From Vitis vinifera (taxonomy: Eukaryota > Streptophyta > Magnoliopsida > Vitales > Vitaceae): 64,000 bases of DNA. The position numbers and the translations under genes are program-made. Positions within the stretch are counted from its first letter, which is position 1, and every line of letters starts with the position of its first letter. Of this stretch, positions 24,701-36,700 are shown piece after piece. The notes under the pieces are model-generated. The model was not told the DNA's origin. It searched no databases and saw nothing but the letters and a program-made list of their open reading frames with translations. Location of the stretch: positions 609,501 through 673,500 of the forward strand of contig NC_081811.1 in NCBI RefSeq assembly GCF_030704535.1. Direction: 5' to 3'.

Positions 24701-27700
24701 CTATTCCAACTCAGATATAACTAGTTGGCGTACATACCAACCCCATCTAGGGTGACACGGACATGATGAACCATCTAAAAAAAATTTTCACTCTTAATTG
24801 TAATGTATTTGAATCAGAATACACAAGGATTAAAGAAAGGCACCTGCTCCATAAAAGAGACAAACTCCTTTCCATTTAGAGGTTTACCCTGCACAATCTT
24901 TGGACGTATAATGCTAGCAACAACTTCTTTCAATTGGTCCCTCTTCTGAACATATGCGGGGTCAAGTTCACCATCCTTCATATCACAAAGCCTTGTCCGC
25001 TGTAGATGAGGCTGTTTGAAGGTTGAAATTAACCAGGCTATTAGAGCATTAGAAGGATGACAACCCAACTCTCAAATCACACCCAAACGCTTATTCAAGA
25101 ATTGTTAATCACGCATATCCTATTTGCCTATCAAAGAAAAAAAAAGGACAAAAAAAACGTACATGCAAGAAGAACAAAAAATCAATTAAGCTACAGAGAC
25201 ATCAAGGGGAGAAGAAATGATTAAGGAAAATCTATACTTGTGGTAAGCTAAAGGCTGTACTATTATCACCCATAATAGCCAAAGAGTCCCGAATCTGGTT
25301 AACCTGCTCAATGTTTTTGTCCCCTGAAGTCACAATTAGCATTCACTATCAAAACTTTGTTCTGGAAATGCAGTAAAGATACTACAAGAACATGGTTGTA
25401 AGTAGGAGAAAACTAACCATCATAATTAGGAACATGTCGCAGAGCTTCATTCACCATTTCTTGCACAGATTTCCCTTCTGTGAAACACCAACAACAATGT
25501 TAACTATGTCTGCAAAAACAGGGTTCTTTGGATGTTTGGGAAAGGTACTGATGGGTCAAACAAAAAACCATGGGGCATAAAACTGAAGCATTATTTTGGC
25601 AGGCAAGATATATGAGTGCAGAGCAACAACTCCCTCGAGGATACTGCTCTCCTAATCGCATCACATATACTGGTGTTACGTTTATAAATCATTGTTTGGA
25701 CTTCCAGGCAGCCACCTAAATTCATCTTAAATGAACCATATCTCAAAAGGTATTTCTGAACTTACGTAGAAAATCACGTTGGATAAGCCACAGAAGCTTA
25801 GCAGGTTCAAAGGCAACATCTTGTCCCTGCAATATCCATTCAAAAACAAGAAAAAGATCAGCTTTATTAAAAGCATTCACTTTTAGAAAGATTTATTACA
25901 ACAAACCAGAGAATATACATAAGCAAAAAAAGAAAATAAAACTGGCTTGAAGATTACCTTCACTCTATTTGCCACATAACATTTGAAGACACAATGTGAA
26001 ACAAATTAGTGATGGCAATAAAAAAATGGTGCATAAAGAAGCAATATTTGAAAATAACTTGACTGGTCTACAAAATACGGTAACATAATTGAAATTTAGC
26101 AACCTTCCATAGAATTCTTCAGCAAGCTCAACAGCAAATGATAATCGAGAAATGTCGGCTTCACGAATCTGAACACCCAACCAGACAAGCATATTAATAT
26201 TAATATCCAAGAACACACACACACACAAAAATTAAAAATTAAAATAAAAAGAACCCACCAAATGTGAGTCTGAGAGTGTTACCGTGGGCTTCTTGACGGT
26301 CCATAACTAAGGCAAGAGTGTATGCTGACCTCATGATTAATTAAGAAAGGAGCATGTGACTAGTTCTATGGTCTAGGTCAAGGCCAAATTGATATGAAGA
26401 AATTATTATTTGTGGGCCCTGCTTTGACCCACAATCATATTTCTGCCTATGCTGGTAACTAGAATTTTTAGAACTTCAGAAAAATATTTTATTCTTACCC
26501 TGGAGATGTTTTGTAATTTTAGGGAATACTTATAGCCCTTTAGAGTTTCTTTGCACTACAAAAAAGAATCTAGCCTTTTTTTTTCATTTTTATGATAGAC
26601 AAAAAGATAGATAATCTCCTGAGGATGTTTGTGAGTTTTAGGATTCCCCTCTGCTATGTTTTTGTGTCGAGTTAAGGTTTGTTGTTTCGCTTGCCTTTTA
26701 GCACTATTTGAATACTCCGTGAGTACCTCATACCCCTTTTCCAAGCACTTTTAATATATCTACTCTTTACCTATCCAAAAAAAAAATGTTTTAGGGGATA
26801 TCTTGGGTACTTTAGAGGTTTTTTTATTTTTTTCGACAGTCAAGGAACTTTCCATGGCCAGGCCTTTCGAATTCTCCATGGGGACCCAAACCTTAGGATG
26901 TTGATCACACCTACGACAACTAGCACTCGGTAATCCAGGACATTCAACCAACAACAGCAAATGAACCCAGGAAACATCTTGGCATTTGCCCTAACCAATT
27001 GGGCACCCTAACAAGTAGAGTACTAAAGGTTTCTTGGTACTACAAGTCTACAAATAAGAATTTTTCTTTTTTTTGATAAGGAAGTAATGATAATATATAT
27101 ATACATATAAAAGGACCTATATAGCAAGGTATGAGGTTGTATGCAAAGGGAAAACAAAAGTATAGCCTAACAAAGGGAAAATACAAAAAAGGAAATCCTT
27201 CCCTCATCTAGATCCCACTCAATCTACAAAATCGATTAAATGCATAGTTCTTTTTGCTATGTACATCCTGACCTAACATGATAAACTTTTAACAAAGGTG
27301 TTCTTGAGTGTCTAAGCCAATTGCTCTACATTTTCAAAGGCTTTTCTGTTTTTTTTCTTTCCATAAAGTCTAAAAAATATACAATTGGGTGGCTCTAGAG
27401 ACCTTTTGCTTTCTTCCCACAATCAAACTGTGCCAATTTAAGAGGGCCTTCCTAACCAAAAAAAGAAGAACCCAAATTACTCTAAATAGAGAAAATAGCA
27501 AGTGTCATAACTCCTTCACTTTAAAGCAATGAAGAAGGATGAGATCAATAGATTCCACCTCACTTTCACAAACGTAACATCTAGTTACCAAAGACCATCT
27601 TTTTTTAAGTTGATCTAAAATCATAAATCTCTCTCAACAAGCCTGCCAAGCGCAAAACTCACTTTAGATGGAACCCATGAATTCTAAATAACGCATTATG

Positions 27701-30700
27701 GGAAAGGGATTGAGCACCCTAGCTCTAACATAGAATAAAGAGATTTCAAGGAAAATACATGATTCCTTGAACCCATCCACACCACCATGTCCTTTTCTCC
27801 CCTCTTCACAACTTTCCCTTGCAACCCAAAGATAATTTCCAACTCCCACTCATTTCGATATTTAACAAAACACATATTCCAATGTCCCTATCCACTTGCA
27901 CTTTCTATACACCTACTACCCAAGCCTCCTTATCTAAAGCAACAGCTTATAGAGAGGGAAAAGATGAGTATAGGGTTTTTTTTTTTTTTTTTTCTATAAG
28001 ACAAGCATAAGGGTTCCTCCCGACACTATTTATCCTTCTGAAACTTCACCCTCTCCCATTCTCCAACTAAAAAAAAAGTATTACCAAAGAAAAGCTCCCA
28101 ACCTTTCCTAATAGCTTTCCAGAACCCAACCCCATACCCACCTCTCCCTATGCAAGACCTCCAACCCCCTTCCTCTTCTCCATGTTTCTCCTCAACATCC
28201 TGCTTCCAAAGCATCTCTCCTTCTAAGGCATAACTCCAACTCCACTTATCCTAAGAGCCTTATTAAGAGTGCAAAGACACCAAATGTTTTGCCCTCCTTT
28301 CCCTTTTCTCCAAAGCACCCTCTCTCCAGAGAAATCTCTTTGAATTTTCTCGAGCCTGACTATTCTAGGAAGGATGAACAAAGACATAAAGTAGATAAGC
28401 AAACTAGATAAGGTACTGTGAATCAAAGTAAGTCTCCCCCCTTTTGAAATATTCTACCATTTCCATATTGAAAGTTTATGACAAATAAGGATCAAACCCT
28501 CTTTTTTTAATGATAGACAAAAAAACAAGTATTGATAAATGCCTAACAAAACATAGGCTCACCTTATGTACACAAGAAGTATACAAAAGGCACCACCTAA
28601 AATATCTAAGCCAAGAAAAATATACAAATTACACTCATTGAAGCTTAGGGCCCACTATTCCCAGTTTAAACAATCAACAATGAAGTTCAGTAAAAAAAAC
28701 CAAGACACTATTCTCAATGGAATTCTAAACTACTCCATAAGGGTTTTAATGAAGGCCTCCTTCAAATGTTGATTAGAAGCTCTCTAACAATCTTAAAAGT
28801 ACAAGGTAAAAGCTTTCATAACATCTGAGCTTTGCTACAACGAATCATAATATGTTCTCTCATTTCCTCACTTGCTTTACAAAGATAGCATCTAGTTACG
28901 AATATTTACCCAATCCTCATGAGTTGATCTATTGTTAAGACGTTCTCCCATGTCACCTATCAAGCTCAAGACAATAAAGCACTCGAATAGCCTCTTCCAA
29001 AGAGCATTACTTGACCCACCCATCCAACCAAAACTTGGTTCTCCTCCTATTTCTAACCAAGATAGATGCTCTAAGGTTGAATTCATCCACTCCAAACTCC
29101 TTCCTCACCTTTTTTATACATCACCTACTATCCAAATATCTAGACTTTGCTCAAATAATCTTTCTCCATAAATTTTCATGCTCAAGAGCATATCTTCACA
29201 ACCACTTGTTGAGCAAAGCTCTCTTTAGAATGTCCAATTTTCTAATTCTTAACCCTCCCTCCTTTTGTCCAAGCACACGATAGACCAATTCATAAAATAC
29301 AGCCTTCGTCCCTCTACAAGATCCTCAAGAAATCCCTCTAGATCTTTTCTAATCTAAGTTTCACCTTCCTGGGGATGACAGATAAGGACATGAAATAAAT
29401 TGGAAGACGTTGAAGAGTCCTTTTAATGTAGTCATTCTCCCTTCTTTAGACATATTTTTTTTCCAAAAGGCCAATCTTCTTTTAAAGCATTCATCAACTA
29501 AGTTCCATGCTCTATGTGACTTGTAAAAAGCTCCCAAAGGAAGGCCTACATAACTAGCAAGAAAGCTTCCAACTCTCAACCGAATAAGAAAGCCAATCTC
29601 TCCATCCCACAACACCTTGCCCACTAAGATCATTTCACTCTTCTAGAAATTGGCTTTCAAACTAGAGATAAACTCAAAGCAAATCAACACTCACCTCAAC
29701 TATCTCAATTGCTCATCACTAGCCTCAGAAATCAACAAATTACCATCCAATGCCTGTTGTATACAGCTCGTGTACTTTGGTGCACCTTTTTTAGTGCTTT
29801 TTATAAATTTCTTTTCATTTGCCTATTAAAAAAAAAGAATAGTTTGAAGTTGGATTCCTTCTGTTTCTAAAGGCGTACTCAAGGCATTATGAAAATGTGT
29901 AGGAGACATTCATTTGAGCATCTTTCCCCTATTTCTGATCTCATCTTCTTCAATTTTCATTTCTTCTTCTTGTCATACATTCTCCTTTTCATTTCGAACT
30001 TCAAAATTCTTTTTTATTTACCTACCACTCCATCCCCATCATCAAAAAATCACAAGAGGTATCAACCAGGCTAGGACATTGAGCATTAAACACATGTATG
30101 TCTGTGTCCCATTGATCATAAAATAGTCTCCACTTTACCAAGTTTTGTCTGCAACAGTTGAGTTAGGATTCCTATTTTAGTCAGTAACTTGTCCCCCCTA
30201 CTATTCTCAAAGCATTGTTGAGATATTGGTTTCAGACTAAAACCATTTCTCCATCTTTCATGAGTAACATAGAGCAAAAAACATTTTTCCCTAAGGTTGT
30301 AACTTTTTTTATAGGAGCATTAAGGTTGTGCATTGGAAAGGAAAATGTTCACTACTATTCCTAATAGAAGTACTTCCATTGCTTCAAAAATTATGTAAAA
30401 AGGAGGACTTAGAGTGGGACTATATTGATGATGGGTTAGTTAAAGCCCTCTCTCTTCAAAGAAAAGAGGGAGTTGAAACCAAAACTGTAATCCAATGAAG
30501 GCCTGAAGTAGCTTAAAGATGGTGGATGATGAGAATGGACTTTTTATTAGTACCAGTACCAAGGAGAATGAACGAAAATTTAATCAACAGGAGATAAAGA
30601 AAACAAAGAACCAACTGCCCAGTAGAGATGAACAAAAGAAGGAAGAAACCTCCTGAAAATGGGAACTGAAAATATATAATGCCACTCAAAGACTTTGGAG

Positions 30701-33700
30701 CGCTTTTTAGCTAGGCACAGTTAATATAGTTTTTGCTTGCAAAGAATGAAAATATGTAATCCACTTGCATGGAGGTTTGAATTTGATTATGACACATTTG
30801 ATAATGTATGATGAATGAGATATTATTTTAGGTTTCAGGGCCCGAGTGCAACCTGAAATGCAAGCATGTTTTATCCTATAGTTTGCCCTAAAGCCATAAT
30901 TTGATACTTTACACTGCTATCTTAATTTCTGCATTAAAATTCTAAAATTCCTGGTTCTTAGGAATCTATGATAATGATGTTCCGCAGTAAGAGCAATCGA
31001 ATGTGAGAAAGCGTGTGCATACCCATATGTGTGTGTGAGAGAGAGAGAGAGAGAAAGAAGTTACAGGAAGAATAACAAACCGTCTCAGGCAGGTTATAAA
31101 TAAGCACAGAACTCAAAATGGTCGCTAGAGCAAAAATACTGCAAAAAGTGAAATTGGAAAGGCAGGTTATACAAAAAGATTTACAACCACTGCATGCATA
31201 TTGAAGATGACTTCATGACTGGAAGATTACCGGTCATCATATACATTTGACTTGCCAATACTTTCAAATCCCTCTGTATCTAAGTAAAGCACAGAACTCT
31301 TTACTCCATCAATATCCATTTCTATAGGGGTTCCCCACACCCATATCCCTGTAAGAAAAAAAGAACACATTATAAACATTATCAAAATCAACAGCCACAT
31401 CAAAAAAAAAAAAAAAAATCAACAGTTGCACACATCCACAATATCTTAACCCTGCTTCTACCTTTTGTTTTGGTGTCACGCATGTGCCCCACGCCAAATC
31501 CTGCAAAAGAATATTAAAGTTCAGTTAGAAAATCACTGAGGCCAACCAAGTTATGTTGAAACATTCACAATCACCCATTCCATGAAAGAAGAAGAAGAGA
31601 AAACCGAACGGGAAAAGAGTCTTGACAGTAGTAAATGCTGCACCTTCATAACAAGAAAGGGAGAGAAGTTGATTGAGCAAAAAAGATTTTCCAGAGCGGT
31701 ATGGACCAATTACCTGAAGACAACAATCAACATTGAATCAAAAACAGAGAAAAAAAGAAAAACAAATATCTAAAGACAAATTATTCACAAAGTATCCCCA
31801 ACTAGGAACCAAAACTAAGGTTTTTATGTGCATAGCATTAAACAAAGATGGACAAATGGTAGTCATGCACACTAGACAAATTGATATTTCATATCCTAAA
31901 GCATAAACAAGGTTGGAAAAAATGACAATGCTTGGGAGCAAGTTTATTTTATTATAATTGGTAATTAGACTATATCAAATTTCCAGTATGTCTAACTTAA
32001 TTTCTGTTGATTCAAATTTTTAAGACTCCAAAACATTTCACTAAGCAGGAATTTCAAGCACGTAGTTTAAGGAACGATTATGAAATTTCCATAATGTACA
32101 CTTGAGTGGACATTCACGATAAAGATGGAGATTGTTTAGAGTGGTTGAAGTATTTAGGCCTTTTGTCTTTGTTTCTCTATCTTGCCTTTTGGTGTGCTCT
32201 ACATGCTCCCTGTGTGGTATGCAGTATCCTCTTTTTTGCTAGGTGCCTCCCATTTTATTTCTTTTGCCTATCAAAATAATAAATAAATAAAGATGGAGCT
32301 AAACACTATCTAGATATCCTGTCATCCCCTGTCCATTGTAATCCATCTATACTATTTTCTGCCACAATTTCTTAATTTATTATTATTTTTATTTTTTTAA
32401 TAGGCAAACTTCAGTCACAATTTCTTATTTAATGATTCAACATACCTAAACCTTCAATTTTTTATTAGACGTAAAAGCAGACACTTCAGTCACTGGCTCT
32501 CAAGCAGTTTAGGATTCTTCTTAACACACAAATGAGTGGAGGTAGAATTAGACACCACAAACTAATCATTTAACATAATCTCCATCTTCCTTCCTGATGT
32601 CTATGTATAATAAAGCAACTGGAAAATAGTTTTCAACAATTTTGCACCCTTTATGGACTAATATCAAGAAGAACTTGACCTTTGATGCATAATGGATAAG
32701 CTTATTAGATTTATGTTTCCTCATAATTCCTTTGTTTTTACATTCATTTCTTTTCCTCATTCTTTTTTTTTTTTTTTTTTGATAAGTAAATGAATTTCAT
32801 TAAAAAAGGGGAGAGGCGCTAAAATAGCGACTCTAAGTATACAAAACCTATACACCCGCCATCAAAGGCCAAAAGACAAAAATTCGATTGCCACAAGCCT
32901 ACTTAGAACCCAACCAATCAATAAAATTAGCTATAGTTAGAGGGCAATCGTCTATGAACAACTTAGCCTCAGCCCATAAAGTAAGAATAAAAGATTGTTT
33001 CAATCTCTGAATTGACACCGATTCATCCTTGAAAGCCAATCGATTCCTCTCCTTCCAAACCGTCCAAAAAATATGAAGAGGAGCAGCTCTCCACACCTTC
33101 TTGCGATTTTTGCCCATGAAAAAACCATTCCAACTTAGAAGGGTCTCTCTAACTGAAAAGGGCAAAACCCAAGACACCCCAAATAAAGCAAAGAGAAGAT
33201 CCCATAACGCCCTTGTCCTGGAACAATGAAGCGGAAAGTGGTTTATGGTCTCCTCTTTCTCAAGACACATAAAACATCTATTCGTCAAGGCCCATCCTCT
33301 TTTCTGGACTAGATCCAATGTTAAGGCTTTGCCCCACGTGGCCTCCCATGCGAAGAAACTAATCTTGGGCTGCACATTCGCATTCCAAATAAAGCTTGAA
33401 GGAAACAAAGATGAACCACCCGCTTCAAGAGCTATGTATAGAGACTTGATCGAGAATTTACCGCTCTTGGTTTCAGTCCAGGATACCGTATCCTCCACAT
33501 CCTCAATAACTCTTTTACTCTGAATCCTCTCCATAAATCTTTCCGCCTCCTCAACCTCCCAGTCATTGAATGCTCTTAAAAAACAGGGGTTCCAACCCCC
33601 CCATCCCCCCTCAGCCAAGGGATCCCATATATCTGCCACCCACGCTTCCTTCTCAACCGTCAAAGCAAAAAGAGAGGGGAAGGTCATACACAGAGGAGAC

Positions 33701-36700
33701 TCCCCACACCATCTATCCCTCCAGAAGCTCACCCTTCTCCCATTACCAACTATGAAAGCCATCCTATCACTCACCAACTTCCAATCCGCCCTAATTCCTT
33801 TCCACAAACCCAAACCATGAGCCTCTCTCACTTCCCACGAGCACCATCCCCCTCTGGCTTCTCCATACTTCCCTCTAATCACTTGATTCCACAAAGCCTC
33901 TCTCTCATTTGCGAAACGCCAATTCCACTTAGCAAGGAGAGTCTTGTTAAGGAGGGAAAGGCTTTTGACCCCCAAGCCTCCTTTCGCCTTGCTTAAACAC
34001 ACCAACTCCCATCTTACTAAGTGAGGCTTATGTTCCAAATTGCCCCCACCCCATAGGAAATCCCTTTGGATTTTCTCTAATCTCCGTCTAACTGTGCTTG
34101 GACAAGTATTGTCTCTTCCACATAGTTAACCTTCTTCGAAAGCGCTCTTCCACACCATCCCAAACTGTGACTGACTTAAAAGGAGCACCAAGGGGCATCC
34201 CCAAATAGGTGGTTGGAAGACTACCTAGACTACAACCAAACTCCTCAACAAGATCATCCATACTCTCCACCCTCCCTACTGGAATTAATTCACTTTTTTC
34301 CAAGTTTATCCTCAATCCTGAAGCAGCCTCAAACCACATTCTTTATATTCCTCATGTTCTTCCTCTACTCTTTTTTCATGATGCATGTTGAAGTTTCATG
34401 CATATTTGGACAATGAAATAATCAACTGTCATGCTAAGCAACTAAACATGTTTTTTAGAAGACTTAAGCATTGCCATTAGGCTTTACCCGAACTCTTCAT
34501 GCCTAATGCTAGAAAGTTCCTAAAGGTCTGACCAGTTGAATGGTTTTTCGACTTACATTATTACACAAAGTGTTGAATCAACAAGCTGCACCAAAAAAAA
34601 AATGTTTAATTCTAATCCCAAGTCTTCTACTAAAACTTTTCTGAAATGCTACTTTCTTCTTAAGCATGTATTCTTGTTTTTCTTCCTTTTTCATATTTTC
34701 TGGTTTTTTAATGAAGTGAGAAATCTACGATACTTTAAGGCTTGCACTTTTACTGCAACAGGACAAAAAGTTGGACCTCCATAACTTCCTTCTAAAAACT
34801 GAGCTTAAGACAAGCCAATTGAAATGTGTCATAGAAGTAATTGTCGTGGTAGTGGAAATTATAATGCCTATTTGTTGTGCAGCAGAAGCTTAGACACCAG
34901 GTCTTGCGTAATAACTATAAGGATAAAACAATTCACACAAAGAAACACAAGTTTTACTGAGGTTTAGCCAACGATGATTACATCCACAGAAAAGACAAAT
35001 CTACCCACCATAATATTTCAAAGGAAAGAAAATAATAAAAATACATAATGCAACTCCAAAACAATCTCATGTTTCATTGCTCTTAGTAACTAAATCTTGA
35101 ACTTCAAGCCCTAAAACAATCCCATGTTTCCTGCTCAACCAACTCATACTTTGTATAGTATCTACAAGTCAATATCCATCTCATAACTTTTCTTCTCACA
35201 ACCTCATAATATTTACAAAGATATTCTTAATATTGCTTATTCAACAAGGAAATTTATTTCCATAAGGAAACATCAATAAAGGAAAAATAACCTATACGGC
35301 ATTCCATATCAGAAGGAATTCTCACTAATGTAACTATTGAACTAAATTTGGAACTTGAAACACTAACCAACAATAATTTTAATCTTGACTAGGTAATTCG
35401 GTTGACTATGATACCCAGACTCACTAACTTCGCATAGCACACCTATGTCAACACGATATGCCATTGGTGTGAGTATAAGCTCCTTGTCGAAAACTCCTGT
35501 TTTGCTTCAAATATTATTATTTGATTTTATTTAATTTCCTTTTGGGTAATGACATAGATCTCCCTCAATTTAGGCCCAATAAGAATTTTTTTTATAAAAC
35601 TTAAGGTAGATGACAAATCAATAGAAAAGGCCCTTTTGGCAATGTATTTAAAACAATTCCTACAGTTTTTTTAGAGCAGTTCTTAAAACCAAATTTCAAA
35701 TGTTTTCATAAACAAAATTTTATTTGGTAATTTAAATATGAAAAAATGGTTTTCTGGATTTACCATCCGCTAAAAGTACTATGTAATTATGTGTAATAAA
35801 AAAATCAAAATTTTCTCCATATTTTAAATTGTTTCTCAGAATATTATATAAAAATACCAGAAGACACCTTAAATTGTTCAAAAAACAACCTGCTTTTCAA
35901 ACAAATTATCAAAAAACTGTTTTCAATCAAAAATTTTCTAAATGTGTTTTTTTTTTTTTTTTTTGTTAAAAAATTGTAAAGAACATAAAACTATTTTCAA
36001 GAATAGTTCCCAAATAGGTCCTTAGAGTTTTGAAGAAAGATGGCACATTAGAAGATTTGAGGTTTTGAAGATGAAAATGAGGAAGATAACAATGAAATTA
36101 GTGCATAATTAAGTTTGAAATGGGATTATTAAATTAGATTAGGATATTTGAAATTCATTTAAAATTAATTAAAATTTAATTTTGCTAAATCAATATTAAT
36201 TTCTTGTTTATTTGAAACTAATTTAAATGAAGGGTTACTTGGGCATTTTTTTAAAACTTTTAGATTGCGCCAATTGCTAACACCACAATGGCGCATTATG
36301 GTGGATGAAGGTCATGTTGTTTGACTAAAATCATGCAGTCGTAACATTTCAAAGTGGAGGAGAGCCTAGAGTAACTAGGCATAATATCAAGGGAAGTCCG
36401 TCTAATTTACCCTTCCTTTTTTAGATTTCGACTTTGATAATAGATGGTTGCATTTAAGAAAGAGAGTTTGCCGGAAAATAAATTGTTATTGAAAAGATTT
36501 TTCTTTCAATCGATTTCTAATTGATTCTTTTTTTTTCTTTTTTTTTGTAATTCCTTTTATTATGTGGTACCAAGTGCCCATAACCATTGTTGAGATCCTT
36601 TCTTGGTGAGTCCCCATATGCTAAAATTTGGGAGTATGAAGGATCAAATACCTACACACATACCCATGCCTAACACCAGCACACATTCAACATAGTCAGT

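Noticed and set aside
33245..33820. Plus-strand frames of 61-92 codons
   Set aside because: They are antisense to the LINE C reading frame.
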